64,000 nucleotides of DNA from Pseudomonas mohnii (GTDB lineage: Bacteria; Pseudomonadota; Gammaproteobacteria; Pseudomonadales; Pseudomonadaceae). Position numbers and translations under genes: made by a program. Below are positions 46,765-56,730 of this stretch, piece by piece (the first letter of the stretch is position 1; the number at the start of each line of letters is the position of its first letter). The notes below the pieces were generated by a model. It made no database searches and was not told where the DNA came from. It saw only the letters and a list, made by a program, of their open reading frames with translations. Location: positions 5,254,501 to 5,318,500 of the forward strand of contig NZ_FNRV01000001.1 in assembly GCF_900105115.1 (NCBI RefSeq), given 5' to 3'.

Positions 46765-47841
46765 TCAGGAGCGATCGCGTTTAGGCAGCACATCCTTGAG
46801 CTTGGCGTGCATGCTGCGCAAGGTCGTTTCGGTGGCCGACCAGTCGATGCAGGCATCGGTGATCGACACGCCATATTTCAGGTCGGCGAGGTCTTTCGGA
46901 ATGGCCTGGCAACCCCAGTTCAGATGGCTTTCGACCATCAGGCCAATGATCGACTTGTTACCTTCGAGGATCTGGTTGGCGACGTTTTCCATCACCAGCG
47001 GCTGCAGGGCCGGGTCCTTGTTGGAGTTGGCGTGGCTGCAATCGACCATGATGTTCGGCTTGATCTTCGCTTTGTCCAGCGCCTGCTCGCAGAGGGCGAC
47101 GCTGACCGAATCGTAGTTCGGCTTGCCGTTGCCACCGCGCAGAACCACGTGACCGTAGGCGTTGCCCTTGGTGGTCACGATCGACACGCCACCTTCCTGG
47201 TTGATACCCAGGAAACGGTGCGGGCTGGAAACCGATTGCAAGGCGTTGATCGCCACGGTCAGGCCGCCATCGGTGCCGTTCTTGAAGCCGACGGCCGAGG
47301 ACAAGCCGGAGGCCATTTCGCGGTGAGTCTGGGATTCTGTGGTGCGCGCGCCGATGGCCGACCAACTGATCAGGTCCTGCAAGTATTGCGGGGAGATCGG
47401 GTCGAGGGCTTCGGTGGCGGTAGGCAGGCCCATTTCGGCCAGGTCCAGCAGCAGTTGGCGACCAATGTGCAGACCGTCCTGGATCTTGAACGAGTCATCC
47501 AGGTACGGGTCGTTGATCAGGCCTTTCCAGCCGACGGTGGTGCGTGGCTTCTCGAAGTACACGCGCATGACCAGATACAGGGTATCGGACACTTCCGCGG
47601 CAAGTGCCTTGAGGCGCTCGGCGTATTCGTGCGCTGCCTTGATGTCGTGGATCGAGCAAGGCCCGATGACCACGAACAGGCGATGGTCGGTGCCATCAAG
47701 AATATTGCGAATGACTTCGCGGCCCTTGGTGACGGTGCGCAGGGCGGCGTCGCTCAGGGGGATATCGCGCTTGAGCTGATCGGGGGTGATCAGAGTCTCG
47801 TTGGAGGCGACGTTTAGGTCGTTGATCGGTAAATCAGCCAT
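46765..47841 (-). CDS. Class I DAHP synthase (AroF/AroG/AroH type)
   Basis: The 358-residue enzyme condenses phosphoenolpyruvate and erythrose 4-phosphate in the first step of aromatic synthesis. Motifs are VIGPCSIHD, MRVYFEKPRTTVGWKGLIND, TEALDPISPQYLQD, GARTTESQTHREMASGL, GFKNGTDG and VDCSHANS, with metal ligands Cys in GPCS, His in CSHA, and Glu and Asp near the end (LMVESHL, SITDACIDW). Feedback type cannot be told by eye. A class II synthase also lies in this window. No leader peptide is seen in the 128 bases upstream. Confidence 0.94.
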   Translation of the reverse strand: MADLPINDLNVASNETLITPDQLKRDIPLSDAALRTVTKGREVIRNILDGTDHRLFVVIGPCSIHDIKAAHEYAERLKALAAEVSDTLYLVMRVYFEKPRTTVGWKGLINDPYLDDSFKIQDGLHIGRQLLLDLAEMGLPTATEALDPISPQYLQDLISWSAIGARTTESQTHREMASGLSSAVGFKNGTDGGLTVAINALQSVSSPHRFLGINQEGGVSIVTTKGNAYGHVVLRGGNGKPNYDSVSVALCEQALDKAKIKPNIMVDCSHANSNKDPALQPLVMENVANQILEGNKSIIGLMVESHLNWGCQAIPKDLADLKYGVSITDACIDWSATETTLRSMHAKLKDVLPKRDRS

Positions 47842-47969
47842 CGTTTACTCGTCAGGTCACGGGTGCCGGCCGCCAGCGAACCCGCGCGGCGGAGCACAGC
47901 AAATTAAGCGCGTCGGGGAGCGGAACCTTAGCGCGTTACACCGTGGCTCGACAATGGGCAGGGGGCGGT

Positions 47970-48413
47970 TTAATCGAGCATTGATTGCGCAAATGCTCTG
48001 TGAACCGTGTCATCGGAGAACTCGTCGGCATGCTCCTGAACCCACTCGAGGGCCAGCGCCTGAACTTCCTGCAGGTCGCTGTGTGCGTCATGCTGGCGGC
48101 AGAAGCGCTCGATCTGGCATACCTGCTCGCCCATCCGGGCGCTGAACAACGTCTGCTCGTCCACGAAGGCAATACCCACCAGATAGCCATGTTTGCGTCG
48201 CAGGCACCAGGCCACGTAGCCTGGAATTCGCATGTCGGGGTTCAGGGTCGGCATGCGCACTTCCAGCGCCGTACCATGGCGCCAGGCGCGATGATAATTG
48301 CAAGCCATGCCCCCGAGGCTGGTAGTGTGCAATTGTTGCCGTGAAATACACTCAGGTGTCAGCAACGTTAATTCGACGGGCACTTCATCAGGATGAGGAA
48401 TGAATCGTCCCAT
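47970..48413 (-). CDS. PilZ-domain-like protein
   Basis: This 147-residue protein resembles small Pseudomonas PilZ proteins. PECISRQQLHTTSLGGMACN is in the place of the R-x3-R and D/N-x-S-x2-G c-di-GMP motifs, but only TSLGG is near-consensus and the arginine pair is absent. VGIAFVDEQTLFSARMGEQ and CQIERFCRQ are the usual C-terminal part. It may thus be a degenerate PilZ that does not bind c-di-GMP. Start 48413 has GGAG at correct distance on the minus strand. Its start codon overlaps that of the thioredoxin gene. Confidence 0.6.
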   Translation of the reverse strand: MGRFIPHPDEVPVELTLLTPECISRQQLHTTSLGGMACNYHRAWRHGTALEVRMPTLNPDMRIPGYVAWCLRRKHGYLVGIAFVDEQTLFSARMGEQVCQIERFCRQHDAHSDLQEVQALALEWVQEHADEFSDDTVHRAFAQSMLD

Positions 48414-48798
48414 GAACACGGACTCCATGTGTCGGCCATCTGACAGCGTTTCCCCCAGTATAGTGGTCGAATTGGAACTGACCGATTTCGACGCCGACCA
48501 ACGGCTGCTGACGATGAGCGGTGTATCGCTGGTTATTTTCACCAGCGTGGGCTGTTCCAGTTGTCGTTTTGCCCGTGAGCGATTGCCCTCTCTCGATCTG
48601 GCCGTCGATCGGCTGTGCTGGATCGACGCCGGAAACAATGGCGGGGTGGTCGAGCGTTATCAGGTCTTTCATTTGCCGGCGCTGTTTGTCGTGCGCGACG
48701 GTGAGTTTTTTGGAGCATTGAATTCGCGCCTGACAGACAACGAGCTCAATCGAGCGGTGCGCAAGGCATTGAGCCGAACAGCAGAGGAGTTGCCATGA
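48412..48798 (+). CDS. Thioredoxin-family protein
   Basis: From ATG 48412 it has 128 residues. The redox site is VGCSSCRFARERLP (C-x2-C), followed by RYQVFHLPALFVVRDGEFFG with the cis-proline. It lacks a signal peptide, so it works in the cytoplasm. ATG 48400 is also in frame but sits right against its GAGGA; ATG 48412 is 12 bases from it. The gene overlaps the next by ATGA, so it is coupled to the ketopantoate reductase gene. Substrate unknown. Confidence 0.8.
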   Translation: MNTDSMCRPSDSVSPSIVVELELTDFDADQRLLTMSGVSLVIFTSVGCSSCRFARERLPSLDLAVDRLCWIDAGNNGGVVERYQVFHLPALFVVRDGEFFGALNSRLTDNELNRAVRKALSRTAEELP

Positions 48799-49751
48799 TG
48801 GGGGCGGTTGCCAAGCCGACAATCGGCATTATCGGGACCGGTGCAATCGGCGGGTTCTACGGGGTGATGCTGGCGCGTGCCGGTTTCGATGTGCATTTCC
48901 TGCTGCGCAGCGAGTTTTCCGCGGTGGCCGAGCGCGGGCTGCACGTAGACAGTGCGCCCTACGGTGCCATGACGTTGAGTCCGGTGCAGGCCTATTCGAC
49001 GGCCGAAGACATGCCGCCGTGCGACTGGCTGCTGGTCGGGACGAAAACCACCAGCAATGCGGACCTGGCACCCGCCATTCTTCAAGCCGCGGCACCGAAT
49101 GCCAAAGTATTGCTGCTGCAAAATGGCCTGGACGTCGAAGACAGCCTGCGTGAACGGCTTCCCGATTCGCTGCATGTACTCGGTGGCCTCTGTTACATCT
49201 GCGTTCATCGCGAAGGTCCCGGCGTCATTACCCATCAGGCGCTCGGCGCGGTGCATGTCGGCTTCCACAGCGGTCCTGCGGCCGATGCGACGGCGCGTGC
49301 GGCGATTGTCGAGGAAGGTGTCGGACTGTTCCGTGCCGCCGGTATCGATTCCCAGGCGATGGCGAATTTGCATCAGGCGCGCTGGCAAAAACTGGTCTGG
49401 AATGTTCCCTATAACGGTTTGTCGGTTTTACTGGGGGCGAGCACTACGCCGTTGATGGCCGATGCCGACAGCCGCGAGTTGATCAGGGCACTGATGGCCG
49501 AAGTGGTCCTGGGCGCCACCGCTTGCGGTCACGATATTCCGGCGGGCTATGCCGAACATTTGTTCATGGTCACCGAGAGAATGCCCGATTACTGGCCCAG
49601 CATGTATCACGACTTCCTGCACAAGCGCCCGCTGGAGCTGGCGGCCATTTACACCCGTCCACTGGCGGCGGCCAAAGCGGCGGGGTGTGAGCTGCCGCGC
49701 ATCGAGGCGTTGTATCGCAGTCTGAGTTTTATCGATCGACGCAACACCTGA
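48795..49751 (+). CDS. panE: 2-dehydropantoate 2-reductase family protein
   Basis: The 318-residue protein starts with an NADPH-binding fold (IGIIGTGAIGGFYGVMLARAG), has the conserved LLVGTKTTSN and VLLLQNGLD blocks, and the catalytic lysine in WQKLVWNVPYNGLSVLLG. It would reduce ketopantoate to pantoate for coenzyme A synthesis; several paralogues exist in pseudomonads, so the true substrate may differ. AGAGGAG precedes the ATG, which overlaps the thioredoxin stop. Confidence 0.85.
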   Translation: MMGAVAKPTIGIIGTGAIGGFYGVMLARAGFDVHFLLRSEFSAVAERGLHVDSAPYGAMTLSPVQAYSTAEDMPPCDWLLVGTKTTSNADLAPAILQAAAPNAKVLLLQNGLDVEDSLRERLPDSLHVLGGLCYICVHREGPGVITHQALGAVHVGFHSGPAADATARAAIVEEGVGLFRAAGIDSQAMANLHQARWQKLVWNVPYNGLSVLLGASTTPLMADADSRELIRALMAEVVLGATACGHDIPAGYAEHLFMVTERMPDYWPSMYHDFLHKRPLELAAIYTRPLAAAKAAGCELPRIEALYRSLSFIDRRNT

Positions 49752-49776
49752 GTCGACCCACCAATGGGGGAAGGGC

Positions 49777-50682
49777 ATGCCAAAGGCAATTGACGACAAG
49801 CTGGTGCTGGCGATTTCCTCGCGAGCGTTGTTCGACCTGAGTGAAAGCCACAAGGTCTACCTGTCGAGTGGCGTCGAAGCTTACCGGCAGTATCAGATCG
49901 AACATGAGGACGAGATCCTCGAACCCGGCGATGCCTTCCCGCTGGTGCAAAAACTCCTCAATCTCAATGCCAGCCTCGGCCGTGCCCGGGTCGAGGTGAT
50001 CCTGGTGTCGCGCAACAGTGCCGACACCGGCCTGCGGGTGTTCAACTCGATCCATCACTATGGACTGGCGATTTCCCGCGCAGCGTTTGTCGGTGGTCGT
50101 AGTCCCTATCCGTACCTCAAGGCGTTTGGTTGCGATTTGTTTTTGTCGACCCATGCCGAGGACGTGCGCAATGCGCTGGACGCCGGCTTTGCCGCGGCGA
50201 CCATTCTGTCGGGAGGCGCCAGCCGTGCGGCCAGTGATGAATTGCGCATCGCCTTTGACGGTGATGCGGTGCTGTTTTCCGACGAGTCGGAGCGCGTCTA
50301 TCAGGCCGCTGGTCTGGAAGCGTTCCAGGCCAGCGAACGCGAGGCGGCCCGCGAGCCGTTGCGCGGTGGGCCGTTCAAAGGCTTCCTCGCCGCCCTCAAT
50401 CTGTTGCAGCGCGAGTTCCCGGACGATGCCTGTCCTATCCGCACGGCCCTGGTGACGGCGCGGTCGGCGCCGGCCCATGAGCGGGTGATCCGCACCTTGC
50501 GCGAATGGGACATTCGCCTGGACGAATCGCTGTTTCTCGGCGGCCTGACCAAATCGGCCTTTCTCGAGGCCTTCGCCGCCGACGTGTTTTTCGACGATCA
50601 GGCCGGTCATTGCGAACTGGCCCGCGAAGTCGTCGCCACCGGTCATGTCCCCCATGGCATAAGCAACGAGCAAAAGGTTTAA
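49777..50682 (+). CDS. 5'-nucleotidase, cytosolic cN-I (NT5C1) type
   Basis: The 301-residue protein matches the family of AMP/IMP 5'-nucleotidases related to eukaryotic NT5C1A. Conserved segments are AISSRALFDLSESHKVY, VILVSRNSADTGLRVFNSIHH, SRAAFVGGRSPYPYL, LRIAFDGDAVLFSDESE with the DxD-type aspartates, and LFLGGLTKSAFLEAF followed by FFDDQAGHC. It would dephosphorylate nucleoside 5'-monophosphates in the cytoplasm. It follows panE by 25 bases and may be co-transcribed. Confidence 0.86.
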   Translation: MPKAIDDKLVLAISSRALFDLSESHKVYLSSGVEAYRQYQIEHEDEILEPGDAFPLVQKLLNLNASLGRARVEVILVSRNSADTGLRVFNSIHHYGLAISRAAFVGGRSPYPYLKAFGCDLFLSTHAEDVRNALDAGFAAATILSGGASRAASDELRIAFDGDAVLFSDESERVYQAAGLEAFQASEREAAREPLRGGPFKGFLAALNLLQREFPDDACPIRTALVTARSAPAHERVIRTLREWDIRLDESLFLGGLTKSAFLEAFAADVFFDDQAGHCELAREVVATGHVPHGISNEQKV

Positions 50683-50777
50683 GCCCGCCGATCAACGTGT
50701 TGCGCGGGGCGTCGTACTCGCCAAGGCACTGCTAAGCTGATTCAAGTCTGCGCCATGTTGGCACTCGAGGAGGTCAT

Positions 50778-51281
50778 ATGATTCATTCGATGCTGTATGC
50801 CACTGACCTCGGCCTGTACGCACCGCTAGTGATGCAGCATGCCTTGGCATTGGCACGGACCTTCAATGCCGATCTCTACGTGGTGCACGCGGTTGAACCC
50901 ATGGGGCTGTTCGCTGAGTCGGTGCTTCAGAGTTACCTTGATGAGCAAGCGTTGAACGAATTTCACAGTCAGGGCCTGAACACGGTCATTGCCAATATCG
51001 AGCAGCGGGTGCTCGACAGTTTTCGTGAAGAATTGGGGGGGGAGGGCGCACAGGATCTGGAGCTGATTCGTGCTGTGCGGGTGCTGCAGGGTGATCCGTC
51101 GCAGGTGATTCTCGACCAGGCGCAGAAACTCTCGGTGGATTTGTTGATCCTGGGTAGCCACAGCCATGGGGCTGGCGCGGAAACGCCGCTGGGTCGGACC
51201 GCGGCGCGCGTCCTGCAACTGTCCCGCGTACCGGTCTATCTGGTGCCGCTGGTGGAGCGCCGTCGCCAAGGGGATCGCTAG
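50778..51281 (+). CDS. Universal stress protein (UspA family)
   Basis: A single Usp domain of 167 residues. It starts MIHSMLYATDLGLYAPLVMQ, has HAVEPMG at the second strand, and the ATP-binding GSHSHGAGAETPLGRTAAR followed by SRVPVYLVP. The G-2x-G-9x-G pattern suggests an ATP-binding member. The ATG follows GAGGAGG-like bases. A stress role is generic to the family. It is unrelated by sequence to the cysB gene downstream. Confidence 0.9.
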   Translation: MIHSMLYATDLGLYAPLVMQHALALARTFNADLYVVHAVEPMGLFAESVLQSYLDEQALNEFHSQGLNTVIANIEQRVLDSFREELGGEGAQDLELIRAVRVLQGDPSQVILDQAQKLSVDLLILGSHSHGAGAETPLGRTAARVLQLSRVPVYLVPLVERRRQGDR

Positions 51282-51384
51282 AGCACCAATAGTGCCAGTT
51301 TGATAAAAAGTTCTAGATTTATTCTTCAAACCATTAATATAGTTATATAACGTCGCTGATGCCCGTGGCGTCTATCTGCTTTGA

Positions 51385-52368
<984 letters not shown>

Positions 52369-52381
52369 TCAGTGGGCGCCC

Positions 52382-52864
52382 CTAGACCGCTTCGGTGACA
52401 GCAAACTGTTGCCGAGTACCCGCCACCAGAATCTCCACTTCATCGCCCTTGAACTTGCCCAGCAGGCTTTTGCCCAGCGGCGAGCGCGGGGTGATGACCG
52501 TGATCAGTTGCCCCACCAGATCGACCTTCAGGCCTGCCGCATCAGGTGCCAGAAACAGCCATTGCTCGCGACCCTTTTCGTCTTCAAGGCCGAGCAGTGC
52601 GCCGACCTCGATCCCGCGCTGCTCATCATAAGAACGCAGTATCAGGTTCTGGCAAAGTGCCAGTGACTGCCTGATCTCCTCGACCCGTTTGGCCTGGCCG
52701 GCAGCCAGATAGGACGCCTCCAGTCCCAGTGTGTCGTACTTGTTCTCGGCGATGTTTTCTTCATGGGTCGCGGTTTCGTATGCGGTCTGCGCGGCGCGTT
52801 CCGCGATGTCGAGATCGATGCGCAACTTGTCGAGAATCAGTTGGTGGACAGTTTGTTTGTTCAT
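52382..52864 (-). CDS. GreA/GreB-type C-terminal domain protein
   Basis: The 160-residue protein has an N-terminal helical hairpin (IDLDIAERAAQTAYETATH, ENIAENKYDTLGLEASYL) and a C-terminal FKBP-like Gre domain (LVGQLITVITPRSPLGKSLL followed by GKFKGDEVEI). The hairpin tip lacks the acidic D/E pair that Gre factors use for transcript cleavage. It more resembles Rnk/Gfh-like RNA-polymerase-binding proteins. It is cytoplasmic and lies two bases after the membrane protein gene at 52867. A regulatory effect on RNA polymerase is inferred only. Confidence 0.7.
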   Translation of the reverse strand: MNKQTVHQLILDKLRIDLDIAERAAQTAYETATHEENIAENKYDTLGLEASYLAAGQAKRVEEIRQSLALCQNLILRSYDEQRGIEVGALLGLEDEKGREQWLFLAPDAAGLKVDLVGQLITVITPRSPLGKSLLGKFKGDEVEILVAGTRQQFAVTEAV

Positions 52865-52866
52865 GG

Positions 52867-53277
52867 TCAATCGCAGAATTGCAAAACGTTGGCGCGACTT
52901 TTTTCGCTCGGCGCGGTGTGGTCCTGTTGCAGCCAGAACTGGCACTTGGGATTCGACAGATTGCGACTGCTGCTGCGAGCCTGATCGAGCCGTTGTGCTT
53001 GCTCGTTCTTGCGCAGGTTCTCTTCGTATTGCTCGAACAGCGGGCTCTGTGGAGGAATATCCGGTACCGGTTGTGCCACAGCAGGCGGGTTTGCCAGTTG
53101 CTGCACGGCCTGGGCCACGGGCGCCAATTGCTCGCTGAACAAAAAGCGAGAAGCGAGCCAGCAGGTCAGCGCAATGGCAATGAACCCCAGCCACAAACCG
53201 AGGGCGATGCTGCCGCTCAATTGCAAGGTGTTGAGCTGGATCGGCAATGGGCGGCGCGGGTTGGGACGGTAGGGCAT
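52867..53277 (-). CDS. Single-pass membrane protein of unknown function
   Basis: The 136-residue protein begins MPYRPNPRRPLPIQLNTLQL, has one membrane helix (about residues 22-45), then a Pro/Gln-rich stretch and a long charged coiled-coil part. Two cysteines lie near the C terminus (NPKCQFW and LQFCD). The ATG at 53277 has AGGAGG at ideal spacing. It precedes the Gre-like gene by two bases, so the two are coupled. No family is recognised. It is divergent from earP. Confidence 0.7.
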   Translation of the reverse strand: MPYRPNPRRPLPIQLNTLQLSGSIALGLWLGFIAIALTCWLASRFLFSEQLAPVAQAVQQLANPPAVAQPVPDIPPQSPLFEQYEENLRKNEQAQRLDQARSSSRNLSNPKCQFWLQQDHTAPSEKSRANVLQFCD

Positions 53278-53400
53278 GGCTGCCTCCTGGCGGTGGTCGC
53301 GGGCGAGTGGCGATTGTCGCACGAAGATTAATCGCCGTCGGCCCTTCTGCGCGGGGTAATTTATGCGGACAATCGGTGCTTTTTCCAACGGGAGCCTGGA

Positions 53401-54543
53401 ATGCCTGAAATGAAAACCCGCTGGGATATTTTTTGTACCGTCGTCGACAACTTCGGCGACATCGGCGTGACCTGGCGTCTGGCCCGGCAACTGGTTGCCG
53501 AGCATTCGCAGGCGGTGCGGTTGTGGGTCGATGATCTGCGCGCCTTCGAGCGCCTCTGCCCGGACATCGACATCCACGCGTTGCAGCAATGGCAGCAAGG
53601 TGTTGAGGTGCGGCAGTGGATGGCCGACTGGCAGCCCACTGAAGCCGCCGATGTGGTGATCGCCGCGTTCGCCTGCCAGTTGCCGGGTGCTTACATGGAG
53701 GCGATGGTCGAACGGGAAAAAACGCCGCTGTGGATGAACCTCGACTATTTGAGCGCCGAGGACTGGATCGTCGGCTGTCATGGCTTGCCGTCGGTGAAGT
53801 ACAAGCAGGTGCAGAAGTTCTTTTTCTTCCCCGGGTTCCACAAGGGCACCGGTGGCTTGCTGCGTGAAAGCGATCTTCTTGAACGGCGTGAGCAATTTCA
53901 ACAGAGTCCGGCAGCGCAGCGACTTTTCCTTCAAGGGCTGGGGATCGATCGTGCACCCGGCGCGCAACTGATCTCGCTGTTCGCCTACGAAAATACCGGC
54001 CTGGCCAGTTGGCTCGACGCGATGGCTGGCGACGTGACGCCCACGCATCTGTTGGTGCCGGAAGGGCGGATTCTCGGCGATGTCGAGCGTTGGCTCGGTG
54101 TGCAAGGGCTGGCGGCGGGTGCCGTGCATGTGCGCGACGCCTTGACCGTGCAAGTGCTGCCGTTCGTCCGACAGGACCAATACGACCCGTTGCTGTGGAG
54201 CTGCGATTTCAATGCCGTGCGCGGTGAAGACTCGTTTGTCCGCGCGCAGTGGGCGGGTCGACCGATGCTCTGGCACATCTATCAGCAGGACGAAGATATC
54301 CATCTGGACAAGCTGGAAGCCTTCCTCAGGCTCTATGTGAAGGGCCTTTCCGGGCCGGCTGGCGAGGCGATCAGCGGTCTCTGGCGGGCGTGGAACGCCG
54401 GTGAAAGAATGACCGACCACTGGCAATCGACCCGCAAACACTGGCCAGAGCTGGAAAAGCACGCCCAGGCGTGGTGTCTGGAACAAGCCTTGCAGGCTGA
54501 TCTTGCCACGGCGCTGGTACAGTTTTATGTAAATTGGATATGA
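53401..54543 (+). CDS. earP: EF-P arginine rhamnosyltransferase EarP
   Basis: The 380-residue inverting GT-B enzyme attaches rhamnose from dTDP-L-rhamnose to Arg32 of EF-P. The N-terminal WDIFCTVVDNFGDIGVTWRL holds the two catalytic-site aspartates (Asp16 and Asp20 here, Asp13/Asp17 if ATG 53410 is used as in published numbering). The C-terminal donor site is FNAVRGEDSFVRAQWAGRP. GGGAG at 53390-53394 suits ATG 53401. Substrate EF-P is encoded 48 bases downstream, the conserved pairing. Confidence 0.96.
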   Translation: MPEMKTRWDIFCTVVDNFGDIGVTWRLARQLVAEHSQAVRLWVDDLRAFERLCPDIDIHALQQWQQGVEVRQWMADWQPTEAADVVIAAFACQLPGAYMEAMVEREKTPLWMNLDYLSAEDWIVGCHGLPSVKYKQVQKFFFFPGFHKGTGGLLRESDLLERREQFQQSPAAQRLFLQGLGIDRAPGAQLISLFAYENTGLASWLDAMAGDVTPTHLLVPEGRILGDVERWLGVQGLAAGAVHVRDALTVQVLPFVRQDQYDPLLWSCDFNAVRGEDSFVRAQWAGRPMLWHIYQQDEDIHLDKLEAFLRLYVKGLSGPAGEAISGLWRAWNAGERMTDHWQSTRKHWPELEKHAQAWCLEQALQADLATALVQFYVNWI

Positions 54544-54591
54544 TACGCGGCCTAGATTTTTGTAAATCCCATCCAAATTCGGATATTCGCA

Positions 54592-55161
54592 ATGAAAACT
54601 GGTAAAGAACTCAAACCCGGTACCGTGATCCGTATCGACAACGATCCTTGGCTGGTTCAGAAAGCTGAATTCACCAAGTCGGGTCGTAACAGCGCGATCA
54701 TGAAGACCAAGCTGAAAAACCTGCTGACCGGTTACAAGACCGAGACCGTTTACAGCGCCGACGACAAACTGGACGACGTGATCCTCGACCGCAAAGAAGC
54801 GACCCTGTCCTTCATCAGCGGCGACTCCTACACGTTCATGGACACCACCGACTACACCATGTACGAGCTGAACGCTGAAGACATCGAAAGCGTACTGCCG
54901 TTCATCGAAGAAGGCATGACCGACGTTTGCGAAGCCGTGTTCTTCGAAGGCCGTCTGGTTTCCGTAGAGCTGCCGACCACCATCGTGCGTCAGGTTGACT
55001 ACACCGAAGGTTCCGCTCGCGGTGACACTTCCGGCAAGGTGATGAAGCCTGCCAAACTGAAGAACGGTACCGAGCTGTCGGTTGCTGACTTCATCGAAAT
55101 CGGCGACATGATCGAGATCGATACCCGCGAAGGCGGTTCCTACAAAGGCCGTGCCAAATAA
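54592..55161 (+). CDS. efp: Elongation factor P
   Basis: Of normal length (189 residues), with three beta-barrel domains. Arg32 in [15 protein letters not shown] is the residue that EarP rhamnosylates, the alternative to the lysine of E. coli [23 protein letters not shown] is the domain I-II junction, and [14 protein letters not shown] ends the protein. It rescues ribosomes stalled on polyproline. A terminator follows directly. Confidence 0.97.
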   Translation: MKTGKELKPGTVIRIDNDPWLVQKAEFTKSGRNSAIMKTKLKNLLTGYKTETVYSADDKLDDVILDRKEATLSFISGDSYTFMDTTDYTMYELNAEDIESVLPFIEEGMTDVCEAVFFEGRLVSVELPTTIVRQVDYTEGSARGDTSGKVMKPAKLKNGTELSVADFIEIGDMIEIDTREGGSYKGRAK

Positions 55162-55177
55162 GCACAGCTTCAGGAAT

Positions 55178-55209
55178 GAAAAAGCCCGACCATTGAGTCG
55201 GGCTTTTTT
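55178..55209 (+). terminator. Intrinsic terminator of efp
   Basis: AAGCCCGAC (55182-55190), loop CATTGA, GTCGGGCTT (55197-55205), then TTTT. The A tract upstream may let it serve the convergent esterase gene too. Confidence 0.93.
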
Positions 55210-55235
55210 GTGTGTGCAGTTTGAGGCTCAATTTT

Positions 55236-56246
55236 TTATTTCAGGTGCTCTTTGAGTTCTTGCGAAGCCTGCAGCATCGCCGAACGCACCGCTGGCACCT
55301 GACTGACCACGTTAAGCAAACCGTAGTCGTGGATCATGCCGTTGTAGCGAACCGAGGTCACCGGCACGCCGGCTTCGTCGAGTTTACGTGCATAGGCTTC
55401 GCCTTCATCGCGCAGGACGTCGGCACCCGCCGTTTGCACCAGCGCCGGTGGCAGGCCCTTGAGTTGCGCAGTGGTGGCCCGCAGCGGCGAGGCGTAGATC
55501 TCGTTACGTTGATTGGCGTCGGTGGTGTAGTTGTCCCAGAACCACTTCATCATGTTTTTGCTGAGGAAGTGCCCCTCGGCGAACTGGTTGTACGAACCTG
55601 TCTCGAAGTTGGCGTCGGTCACCGGCCACAGCAGCACCTGGAACCTGATCGCCGGTGTGCCCTTGTCTTTGGCCATCAGTGCAACCACGGCCGCCATGTT
55701 GCCGCCGACGCTATTGCCGGCCACGGCCAGGCGTTTGCCGTCGACATGGATCTCTTTGCCGTGCTCGGCCACCCACTGGGTTGCGGCGTAGGCCTGGTTG
55801 ATCGCCACCGGGTAGTGCGCTTCCGGCGACGGTGTGTAGTTGACGAAAACCGCCGCTGCGCCCGAACCGACAACCAGGTCACGCACCAGTCGTTCGTGGG
55901 TCGGGAAGTCGCCCAGTACCCAGCCACCACCGTGGAAGAACATGAACACCGGCAGCTCACCCTTGACCCCGGCCGGCCGGACAATGGTCAGGTTCAGCGG
56001 CTGGCCGTCGACCTGAATCGTCTTCTGGCTGACATCGGCTTTTGGCAGCGTCAGCTTCACCCCGGCCTGCGCACCTACCAATACGGCGCGCGCTTGGGCA
56101 GGTGTCATTTGCTCCATCGGTTTGCCGGTGCCGGCATTGAGCACATCGAGGAATGCCTGGGTGTTGTGTTCGACGTCGCCGGCAAATGCACTCTGGATGG
56201 ACAGGGCGAGAAGGGTACCGGTCAAGACTTTGCTGAAAGTGTTCAT
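55236..56246 (-). CDS. Exported alpha/beta hydrolase (HSL-type esterase)
   Basis: A signal peptide (MNTFSKVLTGTLLALSIQSA, cleavage near AFA-G) is followed by a 300-residue hydrolase. The oxyanion motif is FFHGGGWVLGDF and the nucleophile is AGNSVGGNMAA (G-x-S-x-G with N for the usual D). The acid is in GADVLRDEGEAYARK and the histidine in NGMIHDYG. This is the hormone-sensitive-lipase family; the secreted location is unusual and favours an ester substrate outside the cell. Start 56246 has AGGAAATGAAC spacing; 56252 and 56273 are in-frame alternatives. Ohr follows upstream by 34 bases. Confidence 0.83.
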   Translation of the reverse strand: MNTFSKVLTGTLLALSIQSAFAGDVEHNTQAFLDVLNAGTGKPMEQMTPAQARAVLVGAQAGVKLTLPKADVSQKTIQVDGQPLNLTIVRPAGVKGELPVFMFFHGGGWVLGDFPTHERLVRDLVVGSGAAAVFVNYTPSPEAHYPVAINQAYAATQWVAEHGKEIHVDGKRLAVAGNSVGGNMAAVVALMAKDKGTPAIRFQVLLWPVTDANFETGSYNQFAEGHFLSKNMMKWFWDNYTTDANQRNEIYASPLRATTAQLKGLPPALVQTAGADVLRDEGEAYARKLDEAGVPVTSVRYNGMIHDYGLLNVVSQVPAVRSAMLQASQELKEHLK

Positions 56247-56280
56247 GTTCATTTCCTGTTCGGGCCTGGGCAATCAGCGA

Positions 56281-56700
56281 TTAGACGGTGACGTGCAGAC
56301 GCACATCGACGTTGCCGCGGGTGGCGTTGGAGTACGGGCAGACTTGGTGGGCCGCGTCGACCAGGGATTGCGCGTCGGCTTGTTCAAGGCCCGGCAGGCT
56401 GATATGCAAGTCGATGTCCAGACCGAAGCCGCCAGGGATCTGACCGATACCGACGTGGGCGGTGATCGATGCGTCGTTCGGGATGCTGCGTTTGGTCTGG
56501 CTGGCGACGAATTTCAGAGCGCCGATGAAGCAGGCGGAGTAGCCGGCTGCGAACAATTGCTCAGGGTTAGTGGCTGCGCCGCCCGCACCGCCGAGTTCTT
56601 TCGGGGTGGCGAGTTTGACGTCGAGGATGTTGTCACTGGAAACCGCACGACCATCACGGCCACCAGTGGAAGTTGCGATTGCGGTGTAGAGAGTTTGCAT
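56281..56700 (-). CDS. ohr: Organic hydroperoxide resistance protein Ohr
   Basis: The 139-residue OsmC-fold peroxidase carries both redox cysteines: Cys57 in AAGYSACFIGAL and Cys121 in HQVCPYSNATRGN. It reduces organic hydroperoxides, using lipoyl-protein electrons. OhrR, its repressor, is encoded just beyond the upstream region on the same strand, and operator-like GCGCTAA motifs lie in that region. Cytoplasmic. Confidence 0.95.
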   Translation of the reverse strand: MQTLYTAIATSTGGRDGRAVSSDNILDVKLATPKELGGAGGAATNPEQLFAAGYSACFIGALKFVASQTKRSIPNDASITAHVGIGQIPGGFGLDIDLHISLPGLEQADAQSLVDAAHQVCPYSNATRGNVDVRLHVTV

Positions 56701-56730
56701 GGTGAAAGCCTCGTCCAGGTTTGTTTTTGT

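Noticed and set aside
52867..54576. 569-codon minus-strand frame that covers earP
   Set aside because: Only the final 136 codons (from 53277) have a ribosome site and coding-like sequence; the rest is antisense to EarP.
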